64,000 nt of DNA, from the NCBI RefSeq assembly GCF_003315035.1, contig NZ_QNRE01000004.1, positions 543,795 to 607,794 of the forward strand. The letters run 5' to 3'. Below the pieces are notes generated by a model. That model did no database searches. It was given only the letters and a program-made list of their open reading frames with translations, and was not told the origin of the DNA. Below are positions 8,369-19,184 of the stretch, in pieces; the stretch's first letter is position 1, and each line of letters starts with the position of its first letter. The stretch comes from Nocardia puris (GTDB lineage Bacteria > Actinomycetota > Actinomycetes > Mycobacteriales > Mycobacteriaceae). The position numbers and the translations under genes were made by a program.

Positions 8369-9388
8369 ATGACACAAGCCGCCGCACCGGCCGGTGAGCT
8401 GACCGCGCTGGGCACCCCCGCGCGTCCTTTCCGCTTCGCGGCCGCGGGCGAGGGAAACAAGCAAGAGGGTGGCGCGCGCAAGTTCGTGCAGACGGCGCAG
8501 CAGGCCGAGGAGTACGGCTTCGACACCTTCGTCGTGCCCGACCACCTCGGCGACCAGATCGGCCCGATCGCCGCGCTGGGCGCGCTGAGCCAGGCCACCG
8601 AGCGGATCCGGCTGGGCACCTCGGTGCTGGCCAACGGCTTTCGCCATCCGGTGGTGCTGGCCAAGGATCTCGCCACCATCGACGTGCTCTCCAAGGGCCG
8701 CCTGGAAGTGGGCATCGGCGCGGGCTGGAAGCAGGACGAGTACCTCGCCGCCGGCCTCGACTACGACTCGCCGGGTGTGCGCCTCGCCAAACTGGACGAG
8801 ACGCTGACGATTCTGGACGTGCTGCTGCGCGGCCAGGAGTGCCACTTCGAGGGCAAGTACTACAAGGTCGACGGGATCAAGGGCACGCCGCGGCCGCGGC
8901 AGGGCCCGCGCCCGCCGATCTGCACCGGCGGCGGCGGACCGAAGATGCTGCGCCTGGCCGCCAAGCACGCCGACATCATCTCCGTCGTTCCGGTCACCAC
9001 CAAGAACGGCAAGGGCCTGCTCTCCGGCATCACCCTGGAGAAGACCGTGGAGAAGGTGAACTTGATCAAGGAGGCCGCGGGCGACCGCTTCGCCGAGATC
9101 GAGCTCAACTGGGCGATCACCGCGATCGTCATCACCGACGACCGGGAGAAGACCGCGGAGATGGCGCTGTCGGCCATCGATCGCGGCCTGCACCCGGACC
9201 TGGAGGTGGACACCAAGCTCTCCGTCGAGGACATCCTGAACTCGCCGTACGTGGCGATCGGTAGCTTCGAGGAGATCGCCGAGCAGATCCGCCGTGTGCG
9301 GCAACTCACGTCGATGTCGTACGTCGGGGTGTTCCCCACCCAGATGGACGCTTTCGCGCCGGTTATCCCCCTGCTGCGGGAAGAGTGA
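8369..9388 (+). CDS. LLM-class (F420-dependent-type) oxidoreductase
   Basis: This 339-residue protein belongs to the luciferase-like TIM-barrel oxidoreductases, which use F420 or flavin. Diagnostic segments are TFVVPDHLG, LGTSVLANGFRHP, GRLEVGIGAGW and RPPICTGGGGPKMLRLAA. The ATG follows CCAGGAGC by 8 nt; an overlapping ATG at 8360 runs into a stop at once. No substrate can be named from sequence. It interrupts the conserved lipase-fadD32 order of mycobacteria, so a link to mycolate synthesis is only positional. Confidence 0.85.
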   Translation: MTQAAAPAGELTALGTPARPFRFAAAGEGNKQEGGARKFVQTAQQAEEYGFDTFVVPDHLGDQIGPIAALGALSQATERIRLGTSVLANGFRHPVVLAKDLATIDVLSKGRLEVGIGAGWKQDEYLAAGLDYDSPGVRLAKLDETLTILDVLLRGQECHFEGKYYKVDGIKGTPRPRQGPRPPICTGGGGPKMLRLAAKHADIISVVPVTTKNGKGLLSGITLEKTVEKVNLIKEAAGDRFAEIELNWAITAIVITDDREKTAEMALSAIDRGLHPDLEVDTKLSVEDILNSPYVAIGSFEEIAEQIRRVRQLTSMSYVGVFPTQMDAFAPVIPLLREE

Positions 9389-9582
9389 ACGGGTCATCTC
9401 TGTAACATGACCCTGGTTTGAATACATCTAGCCGATAGCGGTCACCGCGCAGACCGCAGGAATAATCCGCAGGCTGTCGTCTTGTCACGAGAGCATCCGC
9501 GGGCGAAAGCGAGTCGGGGCCTCACAGGTGAACAGTGGTGTACGCACCGCCGTTCAGGGTGCGCCTCGGAGGAGAAGAAGGA

Positions 9583-11502
9583 ATGGAAGAGACTTTCGAC
9601 GACTACCTGGACGAAACCGGGAACATCCGAATTCCCGAGGATCACACCCTGGTTGATCACGTCGAGAAGCACACCCGCAATGACGCGAACACGCTCGCGT
9701 ACCGCTACATCGATTATTCGCGGGAACGCGATGGTGAGGTACACGAGCTGACGTGGCAGCAATTCGGGGTGCGGCTGCGCGCGGTGGCCGCCCGCCTCCA
9801 GCAGGTCACCAAGCGGGGTGACCGGGTCGCGATCCTGGCCCCGCAGGGTCTGGACTACGTGGTTTCCTTCTTCGCCGCGATCTACGCGGGCACCATCTCG
9901 GTGCCGCTGTTCGACCCGGACGAGCCCGGTCACACCGACCGCCTGCACGCGGTGCTCGGCGACTGCCAGCCCTCGGCCATCCTGACCGCCAGCTCGTCGG
10001 CGGCCGGGGTGCGCCAGTTCTTCCGCGCGCTGCCCGCCGCGCAGCGCCCGCGCATCATCGCCGTGGACGCCATCCCCGACAGCGTCGGCGAGACCTGGGT
10101 GCGCCCGGACCTCAAGATCGACGACATCGCCTACCTGCAGTACACCTCGGGTTCCACCCGCGTGCCCGCCGGTGTGGAGATCACCCACCGCGCGGTCGGC
10201 ACCAACCTGCTGCAGATGGTGGACGCGATCAACCTGGACTGGAACTCGCGCGGCGTCACCTGGCTGCCGCTGTTCCACGACATGGGCCTGCTCACGGTGA
10301 TCCTGCCCGCGGTGGGCGGCAAGTACATCACCATCATGTCGCCGAGTGCGTTCGTGCGGCGGCCCTACCGCTGGATCAAGGAGCTGGCCGCCGTGTCCGA
10401 CGGCGCGGGCACCTTCGCCGCCGCGCCGAACTTCGCCTTCGAGCACGCCGCCGCGCGCGGTTTGCCCAAGCAGGGCGAGTCGCTGGACCTGTCCAACGTG
10501 ATCGGCCTGATCAACGGCTCCGAGCCGGTGACCACGTCCTCGATGAAGAAGTTCAACGAGGCGTTCGCGCCGTACGGCCTGCCCAAGACCGCCATCAAGC
10601 CCTGCTACGGCATGGCCGAGGCCACGCTGTTCGTCTCGGCCACCAAGGCCGAGGACGAGGCCAAGGTCACCTACGTCGACCGCGACGCGCTGAACGCGGG
10701 CCGCATGGTGAAGGTGGAGCCCGGCACCGACAACGCGATCGCGCAGGTGTCCTGCGGTTATGTCGCGCTGTCGCAGTGGGCCGCGATCGTGGACCCGGAG
10801 ACCGTCGAGAACGACGGCGGCGGTCATGAACTGCCCGACGGCCGGGTCGGCGAGATCTGGCTGCACGGCAACAACATGGGCATCGGCTACTGGGGCCGCC
10901 CGGACGAGACCAAGAAGACCTTCCAGAACAAGATCACCGAACGCCTGCCCGAGGGCAGCCACGCCGAGGGCACGCCCGAGGACGCGAACTGGATGCGCAC
11001 CGGCGACTACGGCGTGTACTTCGAAGGCGAGCTCTACATCACCGGCCGGGTGAAGGACCTGGTGATCGTGGACGGCCGCAACCACTACCCGCAGGACCTC
11101 GAGTACTCCGCGCAGGAGGCCAGCAAGGCGCTGCGCCCCGGCTTCGTCGCGGCGTTCTCGGTGCCCGCCAACCAGCTGCCCGCCGAGGTGTTCGAGCAGG
11201 GCAGCCACTCCGGGCTGAAGACGTTCGACGCCGACGACGCCTCCGAGCACCTCGTCATCGTCGCCGAGCGCGGTCCCGGCGCCGGCAAGGCCGATCCGCT
11301 GCCGATCGCCGACGCGGTGCGCGCGGCGGTCTCGCAGCGCCACGGTGTGACCGTGCGTGACGTGCTGCTGGTGCCCGCGGGCTCGATCCCGCGCACCTCC
11401 AGCGGCAAGATCGCCCGGCGCGCCTGCAAGACTGCGTATCTGGAGGGAACGCTGCGGGGTGGTTACACCCAGCAGGCTTTCCCCGATGCACCGGAAGAGT
11501 AA
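9583..11502 (+). CDS. fadD32: long-chain fatty-acyl-AMP ligase FadD32
   Basis: This 639-residue acyl-AMP ligase activates the meromycolic acid and loads it on Pks13. Visible family motifs are the P-loop [14 protein letters not shown], the adenylate-binding CYGMAEATL, and the C-terminal [16 protein letters not shown] hinge. SSGKIAR carries the conserved Lys near the end. The start ATG sits behind GGAGGAGAAGAAGG; an upstream GTG would add 16 residues but skips this ribosome site. M. tuberculosis FadD32 is about the same length. pks13 follows after 110 bp in the same direction, as in all mycolate producers. Confidence 0.97.
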   Translation: MEETFDDYLDETGNIRIPEDHTLVDHVEKHTRNDANTLAYRYIDYSRERDGEVHELTWQQFGVRLRAVAARLQQVTKRGDRVAILAPQGLDYVVSFFAAIYAGTISVPLFDPDEPGHTDRLHAVLGDCQPSAILTASSSAAGVRQFFRALPAAQRPRIIAVDAIPDSVGETWVRPDLKIDDIAYLQYTSGSTRVPAGVEITHRAVGTNLLQMVDAINLDWNSRGVTWLPLFHDMGLLTVILPAVGGKYITIMSPSAFVRRPYRWIKELAAVSDGAGTFAAAPNFAFEHAAARGLPKQGESLDLSNVIGLINGSEPVTTSSMKKFNEAFAPYGLPKTAIKPCYGMAEATLFVSATKAEDEAKVTYVDRDALNAGRMVKVEPGTDNAIAQVSCGYVALSQWAAIVDPETVENDGGGHELPDGRVGEIWLHGNNMGIGYWGRPDETKKTFQNKITERLPEGSHAEGTPEDANWMRTGDYGVYFEGELYITGRVKDLVIVDGRNHYPQDLEYSAQEASKALRPGFVAAFSVPANQLPAEVFEQGSHSGLKTFDADDASEHLVIVAERGPGAGKADPLPIADAVRAAVSQRHGVTVRDVLLVPAGSIPRTSSGKIARRACKTAYLEGTLRGGYTQQAFPDAPEE

Positions 11503-11612
11503 GAGCCCAGGGTGAGCTAGAGGCCGGTCACCGGCGCTCGGCGCGGACGTGTTCCGAGCCGGGCGCCATTTCGCGGCGCGCCCGGTACGGAGACAGGTAG
11601 CTTGAGGAACTG

Positions 11613-14600
11613 ATGGCTGACAACGAGGGCACGCCCGCCGAGACGACCGAGACCGCACCCGTCGCGCCGACGGCTTCCGAGGTCGCGCCGCCCGCCGACA
11701 TCACGGTGAGCGAGGTGCGAGAGTGGTTGCGCCGCTGGGTCGCCGACGCCACCGGGCAGGCGATCGAGCAGGTCACGGTGGACCGGCCGATGGAGGAGTT
11801 CGGCCTGGCCTCGCGCGACGCGCTGGCGCTGCACGGTGACATCGAGGAGATCACCGGCGTGGTGCTGGCGGCCACCGTCATCTATCAGCATCCGACCATC
11901 GCCTCGCTGGCCGAGGTCATCGTCAACGGCGAGCCGGAGCTGCCGGCGGAGTCGGCCGACGACGCCTTCTACGCCGGATACACCCCGGGCGAGGCGCACG
12001 ACATCGCCATCGTCGGCCTGTCCACCCGCCTGCCCGGCGCGGGCGACACCCCCGAGTCCACCTGGGACTTCCTCATCAACGGCGGCGACGCGATCCGCGA
12101 GCTGCCCGAGGGCCGCTGGGAGGAGTTCACCAGCGATCCGGCCACCGCGAAGCTGATCGAGGAGAGCAACACCCTCGGCGGCTACCTGGACCAGGACGTG
12201 GTCAAGGGCTTCGACGCGGAGTTCTTCGCCATGTCGCCGGTCGAGGTGGAGCGCGTCGACCCGCAGCAGCGGCTGATGATGGAGCTCACCTGGGAGGCGC
12301 TCGAGCACGCCAGGATCCCGGCCAGCGAGCTCAAGGGCGAGCAGGTCGGCGTGTTCGTCGGCTCCTCGACGCAGGACTTCCAGCTGATCGCGGCGCTGGG
12401 CCTGGGCGATCGCGACCCGAGCCTGCCGATCTCGGCGGAGGCCTACGCGCTGCTGGGCGCCTCGACCGGCATCATCGCCAACCGCGTCTCCTACTTCTTC
12501 GACTTCCGCGGCCCGTCGGTCACCGTCGACACCGCGTGCTCGTCCACCATCGTCGCCGTGCACCAGGCCGTGCGCGCGCTGCGCGACGGTGACGCCGACC
12601 TGGCGCTGGCCGGCGGCGTGAACATGATCCTCGCGCCGGTCGCCTCGCTCGGCTTCGAGAAGAACGGCGCGTTCGCGAAGAACGGCCGCATCAAGGCGTT
12701 CTCCGCCGACGCCGACGGCATGATCCGCTCCGAGGGCGCGGGCCTGGTGGTGCTCAAGCGCCTGGCCGACGCCGAACGCGACGGCGACAAGATCTACGCC
12801 GTGATCAAGGGTTCCGCGGTGAACAGCGACGGCCGCTCCAACGGCCTGTTCGCCCCCAACCCCGACGCGCAGGCCGACGTGCTGCGCGCCGCCTACCGCG
12901 ACGCGGGCATCAAGCCGTCCACCGTCGACTACATCGAGGCGCACGGCACCGGCACCCTGATCGGCGACCCGATCGAGGCCGACGCGCTGGGCCGGGTGGT
13001 CGGGCGCGGGCGCGACGCCGACAAGCCCGCGCTGCTCGGTTCGGCCAAGACCAACTTCGGCCACCTGGAGTCCGGCGCGGGCGCGGCCAGCCTGGCCAAG
13101 ATCGTGCTGGCGTTGCAGCACAACGTCATTCCGCCCAACCTGCACTACGCGGGCCCGAACCCCTACATCCCGTTCGAGCAGGCGAACCTGAAGGTCGTGG
13201 ACACCCCGACCGAGTTTCCGCGCTACAGCGGTGTGGCCACCATCGGCGTCTCCGGCTTCGGGTTCGGCGGCACCAACGCGCACTTGGTGATCCAGGAGTA
13301 CGTGCCGGCAGCCGCGACGGAAACCGAAGCGCCGCAGGTCGATTCGGACGGCGAAGAACTGGACGCCGAAACCACCGACGTGGTGGCCGAGGCCACCGAG
13401 ATCGTGGCGGAGGCCGAGGCCGCCGAGGCCGAGCCCGAGTGGTCGCCCGGGCGCGAGGAGCCGCTGCCGGTGATCCTCGCCGTGTCGGGGTACCTGCCCT
13501 CGCGCCGCAAGCGCGCCGCCGCCGAACTGGCCGACTGGCTGGAGGGCGCGGGCAAGGACGCGCCGCTGGCCGATGTGGCGCGGGCGCTGGCCAAGCGCAG
13601 CCACTGGCGCTCGCGCGGTGTGGTCGTCGCCAAGACGCACGAGGAGGCCGTCGCCGGTCTGCGCGCCATTGCCGCGGGCAAGCCCGGCAACGGCGTGTTC
13701 ACCTCCGACGCGCCCGCCGCGCAGGGCCCGATCTGGGTGCTCTCCGGCTTCGGCGCGCAGCACCGCAAGATGGGCAAGCAGCTCTACGCGGAGAACGCGA
13801 TCTTCCGCCGCGCCGTCGACGAGGTCGACGAGCTCGTGCAGGACGAGGCGGGCTACTCGATCCGCGAGATGCTTCTCGACGACGCCCAGGACTACAACGT
13901 CGGCACCTCGCAGGTCGGCATCTTCACCATCCAGATCGGCCTGGCCGCGCTGCTGCGCGCGCACGGCGCCGAGCCCACCGCCGTCGTCGGGCACTCCATG
14001 GGCGAGGTCGCCGGAGCCTACATCGCGGGCGGTCTCGCGCTGGAGGACGCGGTGCGCGTGATCTGCGCCCGCTCGCGCCTGATGGGCGAGGGCGAGCAGA
14101 TGATCAGCGACGACGACGTGCGCAATATGGCGCTGGTCGAGCTGAGCGCCGACGACGTGGCCACGCTGCTCGCCGACTACCCCGACGTGGAGTGCGCGGT
14201 GTACGCGGCGCCCACCAACACGGTGATCGGCGGCCCGGCCGAGCAAGTGCAGGCGATCGTCGCGAAGGTCGAGGAGGCGGGCAAGTTCGCGCGTGTGCTC
14301 CCCACGCGCGGCGCGGGCCACACCTCCCAGATGGACCCGCTGCTCGGCGAATTGGCCGCCGAACTGGCCGGCATCGAGCCGACCGAGCTCACCGCCGGCC
14401 TGTATTCCACGGTGCACAAGGAGACCTACTACCGTCCCGGCAGCGACCCGGTGCACGACGAGGACTACTGGGTCACCAACATGCGCCACAGCGTGTACTT
14501 CACCAACGCGGTGAAGCTCGCCGTGGACGCCGGCCACACCACCTTTATCGAGCTGGCGCCGAACTCGGTCGCGCTCATGCAGGTGCTCGGCACCACCTAC

Positions 14601-16958
14601 GCGGCCGGGCTGCACAACGCCCAGCTCATCCCGACGCTCAAGCGCAAGGAAGACGAGTCGGCGGGCGTGATCTCGGCGCTGGCCCAGCTCTACGTCAACG
14701 GCCACGCCGTCGACCTGCCCTCGCTGTTGCCCGACGGCGACTACGCCGACGTGCCGCGAACCCTGTTCCTGCGCAAGGAGTTCTGGCCCAAGGGCCGGAT
14801 GGCCGCCGGTGGCGGCAGCGGTCGCGCCCCCGGCGCGCACGTCGCGCTGCCCGACGGCCGCCACGTGTGGGAGGTGCAGGCCTCGGCCGTCACCGAGCTG
14901 CCCGCGCTGGTGCGCGCGGCCGCCGCGCAGGTGCTCGGCGACGTGGCGCTCGGCGCGTCGGTGCCGCACGGCGAGCTGCCCGCCGCGGGCACCCTGACCA
15001 CCACGCTGACCCCGCACCTCGGCGGTGCGTCGGCGCAGGTGCATGCCAAGGAGGGCAACGCCTTCCGGCTGCTGTTCGAGGCCGTCGTCACCTCCGGAGC
15101 GCCGCTGCCGGAGGCCGTCGCCGCGCAGCCCGTCACCGAGACCGCCGCGGCGCCCGCCGAGGTGGAGGTCGTGGAGAGCTTCGGCGACCGGTGGGACCCG
15201 AACGGCAGTCAGACCCTCGAGGACCGGCTGGCGCTCATCGTCGCCGAATCCATGGGCTACGCCGTCGAGGACCTGCCGATGGAGATCCCGCTCATGGAGC
15301 TGGGTCTGGACTCGCTGATGGCCATGCGCATCAAGAACCGCGTGGAGTACGAGTTCGACATCCCGCAGTTGCAGGTGCAGGCCGTGCGCGACGCCAACCT
15401 GCACGAGGTCGGCAAGGTGCTGCGCTACGCCATCGAACATCGCGACGAGGTGCAGGCCATCGCCGAGCGCCAGGCCGCGGGCGAAGACGTCACGGTGGAC
15501 GCCGATTTCGTCGCCGCCGCGCGCGCCGCGCTGGAGGCGGGGGAGGATCCCGTCGCGGCGGCGAAGGACGCGGGGGCGGAGGTGCCGGTGGCGCAGGCCG
15601 CGACCGCTACGGCGGAGTCCGCTGCCGCGACTGGTGCATCCGCCGGCGTTACCGCCGAGTCCGCTACCGCTGCCGGTGGGTCCGGCTCCGTGAACGCCGA
15701 GTCCGGCGCCGCTGCCTCGACTGTGGAGTCGACCGCCGCCGCGCCGAGTACCACCGGAACGGCGACTGCGACGCCGAGCACCACCGAGCTATCGGCCCAA
15801 GCGAAGTCCACCGGAACCACCGATATCGCCGCTGTCTTCGGTGGCACCGACCCCGCCGAGCCGGCCGACACCGAGAACGTCCCGCCGCGCGACGCGGCCG
15901 AGCGCCTGGTCTACGCCACCTGGGCGATCGTCACCGGCAAGTCGGCGGGCGGCATCTTCAACACCCTGCCGATCCTCGAGGAGGAGGTCGCCGAGAAGCT
16001 GGCCGAGCGCCTCACCGAACGGGTCGGCGCGGAGGTCACCGTCGACGACGTGCTCGACTCGGAGACCATCGAGGAACTCTCCGACGTGGTACGTGAGCTC
16101 CAGGACAGCGGCGCCGACGTGGACGGTTTCGTCCGCCCGCTGCGCGCGCGCCCGGACGGTTCGAATGCCGTGCCCGTCTTCGTGTTCCACCCGGCCGGTG
16201 GCAACACCCTGGTCTACGAGCCGCTGCTCAAGCGCCTGCCCGCCGACACCCCGATGTACGGCTTCGAGCGCGTCGAGGGCTCCATCGAGGAGCGGGCCCG
16301 CCAGTACCTGCCGGAGCTGCGCAAGATCCAGGGCGAGGGCCCGTACGTGCTGTACGGCTGGTCCCTGGGCGCGGTGCTCGCGCTCCAGGTCGCGCAGTTG
16401 CTGCGCGCCGAAGGGGCGGACGTGCGCCACGTCGGCCTGATCGACCTGGTCATCCCGGTCGAGGACGAGGACAACAGCCCCTCCGAGCGCGTCCGCCGCA
16501 TCGAGCGCTACCAGGCCTTCGCCAAGAAGACCTACAACGTGCAGGGTGAACTCGACCGCGAGCAACTCGAGACGCTGGCCGCCGCCAGCGACGAGGAACA
16601 GTTCAAGATGATCGGCGATCTGATCAAGCTCAGCGGCACGAAGATCCCCGGCGGCGTGCTCGAACACCAGAAGCATTCCTGGGTGGAGAGCCGCGAGCTG
16701 GCCAAGATCCAGCCGAAGCCCTACGGCGGCCACGTCGTGCTCTACCTGGCCGATCGCTACCACGACGGCGCCATCGAGCTCGAACCGCGCTACGCGCACC
16801 GGCGGCCCAACGGTGGCTGGGACGAGTACGTGCAGAACCTGGAGATCATCCATATCCCCGGCGATCACTTGCAGATCATCGACGAGCCGCGCATCGGCAC
16901 GATCGGCGCCGACCTGACCGCGAAGCTCACCGGGATCGAGGCGAAAGGGGCCCCGTGA
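11613..16958 (+). CDS. pks13: polyketide synthase Pks13, mycolate condensase
   Basis: This 1781-residue enzyme performs the Claisen-type condensation that forms the mycolic acid backbone. Domain order is ACP (about 30-110, Ser67 in GLASRDA), KS (about 130-560, Cys309 in DTACSST, His in EAHGTGT and NFGHLES), AT (about 700-1020, Ser795 in GHSMGE), ACP (about 1195-1275, Ser1234 in GLDSLMAM) and TE (about 1500-1781, Ser1584 in GWSLGA, late His in GDHLQII). The ACP-KS-AT-ACP-TE order is diagnostic. GAGGAACTG precedes the ATG. An Ala/Ser/Thr-rich linker at about residues 1325-1410 separates ACP2 and TE, and its DNA has visibly weaker third-position GC. The stop overlaps accD4. Confidence 0.97.
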   Translation: MADNEGTPAETTETAPVAPTASEVAPPADITVSEVREWLRRWVADATGQAIEQVTVDRPMEEFGLASRDALALHGDIEEITGVVLAATVIYQHPTIASLAEVIVNGEPELPAESADDAFYAGYTPGEAHDIAIVGLSTRLPGAGDTPESTWDFLINGGDAIRELPEGRWEEFTSDPATAKLIEESNTLGGYLDQDVVKGFDAEFFAMSPVEVERVDPQQRLMMELTWEALEHARIPASELKGEQVGVFVGSSTQDFQLIAALGLGDRDPSLPISAEAYALLGASTGIIANRVSYFFDFRGPSVTVDTACSSTIVAVHQAVRALRDGDADLALAGGVNMILAPVASLGFEKNGAFAKNGRIKAFSADADGMIRSEGAGLVVLKRLADAERDGDKIYAVIKGSAVNSDGRSNGLFAPNPDAQADVLRAAYRDAGIKPSTVDYIEAHGTGTLIGDPIEADALGRVVGRGRDADKPALLGSAKTNFGHLESGAGAASLAKIVLALQHNVIPPNLHYAGPNPYIPFEQANLKVVDTPTEFPRYSGVATIGVSGFGFGGTNAHLVIQEYVPAAATETEAPQVDSDGEELDAETTDVVAEATEIVAEAEAAEAEPEWSPGREEPLPVILAVSGYLPSRRKRAAAELADWLEGAGKDAPLADVARALAKRSHWRSRGVVVAKTHEEAVAGLRAIAAGKPGNGVFTSDAPAAQGPIWVLSGFGAQHRKMGKQLYAENAIFRRAVDEVDELVQDEAGYSIREMLLDDAQDYNVGTSQVGIFTIQIGLAALLRAHGAEPTAVVGHSMGEVAGAYIAGGLALEDAVRVICARSRLMGEGEQMISDDDVRNMALVELSADDVATLLADYPDVECAVYAAPTNTVIGGPAEQVQAIVAKVEEAGKFARVLPTRGAGHTSQMDPLLGELAAELAGIEPTELTAGLYSTVHKETYYRPGSDPVHDEDYWVTNMRHSVYFTNAVKLAVDAGHTTFIELAPNSVALMQVLGTTYAAGLHNAQLIPTLKRKEDESAGVISALAQLYVNGHAVDLPSLLPDGDYADVPRTLFLRKEFWPKGRMAAGGGSGRAPGAHVALPDGRHVWEVQASAVTELPALVRAAAAQVLGDVALGASVPHGELPAAGTLTTTLTPHLGGASAQVHAKEGNAFRLLFEAVVTSGAPLPEAVAAQPVTETAAAPAEVEVVESFGDRWDPNGSQTLEDRLALIVAESMGYAVEDLPMEIPLMELGLDSLMAMRIKNRVEYEFDIPQLQVQAVRDANLHEVGKVLRYAIEHRDEVQAIAERQAAGEDVTVDADFVAAARAALEAGEDPVAAAKDAGAEVPVAQAATATAESAAATGASAGVTAESATAAGGSGSVNAESGAAASTVESTAAAPSTTGTATATPSTTELSAQAKSTGTTDIAAVFGGTDPAEPADTENVPPRDAAERLVYATWAIVTGKSAGGIFNTLPILEEEVAEKLAERLTERVGAEVTVDDVLDSETIEELSDVVRELQDSGADVDGFVRPLRARPDGSNAVPVFVFHPAGGNTLVYEPLLKRLPADTPMYGFERVEGSIEERARQYLPELRKIQGEGPYVLYGWSLGAVLALQVAQLLRAEGADVRHVGLIDLVIPVEDEDNSPSERVRRIERYQAFAKKTYNVQGELDREQLETLAAASDEEQFKMIGDLIKLSGTKIPGGVLEHQKHSWVESRELAKIQPKPYGGHVVLYLADRYHDGAIELEPRYAHRRPNGGWDEYVQNLEIIHIPGDHLQIIDEPRIGTIGADLTAKLTGIEAKGAP

Positions 16959-18499
16959 GCACTACTGCCGAGAAACTCGCCGACCTGCGTAAACGCCTGG
17001 AGCTGGCGCAGGAACCGGCGGGTGAAGCGGGGGTCACCAAGCGGGCGCGCAAGGGCATACCCAGCGCCCGCGACCGGATCAACATGCTGCTCGATCCGGG
17101 CACCTTCGTGGAAATCGGCGCCCTGGTGCGCAAACCGGGCGACCCGGCCGCGCTCTACGGCGACGGCGTGGTCACCGGGCACGGGCTCGTCGACGGCCGC
17201 CCGGTCGCGGTGTTCTCGCACGACCAGACCGTCTACGGCGGTTCGGTCGGCGAGATGTTCGGCCGCAAGGTCGCCTACATCATGGAGTACGCGGCCCGGG
17301 TCGGCTGCCCGGTCGTGGGCATCAACGACTCCGGCGGCGCGCGCGTGCAGGAGGCGGTCACCTCGCTGGCCTGGTACGCCGAGCTGGGCCGCCGCCAGGA
17401 ACCGCTGTCGGGCCTGGTGCCGCAGGTGTCGATGATCCTCGGCAAGTGCGCGGGCGGCGCGGTGTACGCGCCCATCAACACCGACGTGGTGGTGGCGACC
17501 GAAGAGGCGTACATGTTCGTCACCGGTCCCAAGGTGATCCGCGAGGTCACCGGCGAGGACGTGAGCCTGGAAGAGCTCGGCGGCGCGCGCAGCCAGGCCG
17601 AGTACGGCAATATCCACCACGTCGCCAAGGACGAGGAAGCCGCCTTCCGGTGGGTGCGCGAATACCTGAGCTTCCTGCCCACCAGCTGCCAGGAACCGCC
17701 GCCCATCGTGAACCCCGGGCTGGAACCGGAGATCACCGACTCCGATCGCGAACTGGACTCGATCGTGCCCGACTCCGACAACGCGGGCTACGACATGCAC
17801 GAGATCCTGCTGCGCATCTTCGACGACGGCGATTTCCACGAGTTCGGCGAGACGGCGGGCCGCAATATCATCACCGGTTTCGCCCGGGTCGACGGCCGCA
17901 GCGTCGGTGTGGTCGCCAACCAGCCGATGGTCTACGCGGGCGCCCTGGACGCGCGCGCCTCCGACAAGGCCGCGCACTTCGTGCGGCTGTGCGACGCGTT
18001 CGAGCTGCCGCTGGTCTTCGTGGTGGACACCCCCGGCTTCCTGCCGGGCGTGGAACAGGAGAAGATCGGCGTCATCAAGCGCGGCGGCCGGTTCCTGTTC
18101 TCCTTCGTGGAGGCCACCGTCCCGAAGGTCACCGTGGTGATCCGCAAGTCCTACGGCGGCGGCTACGCGGTGATGGGGTCCAAGCAGCTCGGCGCCGACG
18201 TCAACCTGGCCTGGCCCACCGCCCGCATCGCGGTGATGGGCGCGGAGAGCGCGGTCAGCCTGATCGGCGCCCGCCAGATCGAGGCGGCGCCCGAGGACCA
18301 GCGCGCGGCGATCCGCCAGCAAATGATCGACTTCTACAACGCGACCGTCGCCACGCCGTGGGTCGCGGCCGAACGCGGATACATCGACGCGGTCATCGAA
18401 CCGGCCACCACGCGCCTGGAGATCCGCAAGGCCCTCCAGCTGCTCCAGGACAAGACGATCTCCCGCAATCCGCGCAAACACCACCTGCTGCCGCTCTAG
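16955..18499 (+). CDS. accD4: acyl-CoA carboxylase beta subunit AccD4
   Basis: This 514-residue carboxyltransferase subunit makes the long-chain 2-carboxyacyl-CoA extender used by Pks13, working with AccA3/AccD5/AccE5 subunits encoded elsewhere. It shows the crotonase-like halves of the family, with [12 protein letters not shown] and CAGGAVY in the biotin-binding half and [10 protein letters not shown] and [17 protein letters not shown] in the acyl-CoA half. GTG overlaps the pks13 stop by 4 nt, so it is coupled to the condensase. A strong bidirectional hairpin follows the stop. Confidence 0.96.
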   Translation: MSTTAEKLADLRKRLELAQEPAGEAGVTKRARKGIPSARDRINMLLDPGTFVEIGALVRKPGDPAALYGDGVVTGHGLVDGRPVAVFSHDQTVYGGSVGEMFGRKVAYIMEYAARVGCPVVGINDSGGARVQEAVTSLAWYAELGRRQEPLSGLVPQVSMILGKCAGGAVYAPINTDVVVATEEAYMFVTGPKVIREVTGEDVSLEELGGARSQAEYGNIHHVAKDEEAAFRWVREYLSFLPTSCQEPPPIVNPGLEPEITDSDRELDSIVPDSDNAGYDMHEILLRIFDDGDFHEFGETAGRNIITGFARVDGRSVGVVANQPMVYAGALDARASDKAAHFVRLCDAFELPLVFVVDTPGFLPGVEQEKIGVIKRGGRFLFSFVEATVPKVTVVIRKSYGGGYAVMGSKQLGADVNLAWPTARIAVMGAESAVSLIGARQIEAAPEDQRAAIRQQMIDFYNATVATPWVAAERGYIDAVIEPATTRLEIRKALQLLQDKTISRNPRKHHLLPL

Positions 18500-18506
18500 A
18501 ACGCGG

Positions 18507-18540
18507 ATCGGGCCGTATTCCTCGCGGAATACGGCCCGAT
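18507..18540. terminator. bidirectional terminator between accD4 and the cyclophilin gene
   Basis: ATCGGGCCGTATTCC and GGAATACGGCCCGAT form a perfect 15-bp stem with a TCGC loop. It lies between two convergent stops, 8 bp from accD4 and 18 bp from the cyclophilin gene, and can serve both. Confidence 0.88.
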
Positions 18541-18557
18541 ATGTCGTCGCGGGTGTC

Positions 18558-19055
18558 TCAGGCGACCGTCGCCGACGTGATCACCACGTCGTCCAGCGGA
18601 ACGTCCTGGTGCATACCGGCCGAACCGGTGGCCACGCCGGCGATCTTGTCGACCACCTCGGTGCCGTCCACCACGGCGCCGAACACCGCGTAACCCCAGC
18701 CCGAGGGGGTGGGCGCGGTGTGGTTCAGGAAATCGTTGTCGGCGACGTTGATGAAGAACTGCGCGGTGGCCGAATGCGGGTCGTTGGTGCGGGCCATCGC
18801 GACCGTGTACTTGGTGTTCTTCAGGCCGTTGCCCGCCTCGTTCTGGATCGGGGCCTTGGTGCCCTTCTGCCGCATACCGGGCTCGAATCCGCCGCCCTGG
18901 ACCATGAAACCAGGGATGACGCGGTGGAAGATCGTGCCGTTGTAGTGGCCGGCGTTCACGTAGTCCACGAAGTTCTGCACCGACGCGGGCGCCTTGCTCT
19001 CGTCCAGTTCCAGGACGATCGGTCCGAAATTCGTCTCGAGATTCACCTTGGTCAT
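18558..19055 (-). CDS. peptidyl-prolyl cis-trans isomerase, cyclophilin type
   Basis: This 165-residue cytosolic cyclophilin has the active-site segments [13 protein letters not shown] and ATAQFFIN, and the Trp-containing [13 protein letters not shown] loop. There is no signal peptide. The ATG at 19055 is preceded by AAAGGTGGGGG, and the upstream part of the open frame lacks cyclophilin features. It would help fold cytosolic proteins. It is convergent with accD4 and divergent from the first emb gene, with 128 bp between starts. Confidence 0.93.
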   Translation of the reverse strand: MTKVNLETNFGPIVLELDESKAPASVQNFVDYVNAGHYNGTIFHRVIPGFMVQGGGFEPGMRQKGTKAPIQNEAGNGLKNTKYTVAMARTNDPHSATAQFFINVADNDFLNHTAPTPSGWGYAVFGAVVDGTEVVDKIAGVATGSAGMHQDVPLDDVVITSATVA

Positions 19056-19166
19056 ACCCCCACCTTTCCATTGCCGGGGTGACCGGTCAGCAACACGGGT
19101 CCCCTTTTCGCGTTTCGCACCGCTGTCGGCGCGGTGTGAATCCGCCGGTCGCCCCGCGCGGGCACC

Positions 19167-19184
19167 GGCTAGCATTTGCAACCG
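19167..19184 (+). promoter_or_regulatory. leaderless promoter of the first emb gene
   Basis: GGCTAGCAT holds the -10 box TAGCAT (19170-19175), 8 nt before the GTG start. No ribosome site lies in between. The same 9-mer at the same spacing stands before the second emb gene. Confidence 0.7.

Noticed and set aside
11517..15440. 1307-residue minus-strand ORF opposite pks13
   Set aside because: The antisense frame lacks stops only because of codon bias; pks13 motifs are unbroken on the plus strand.
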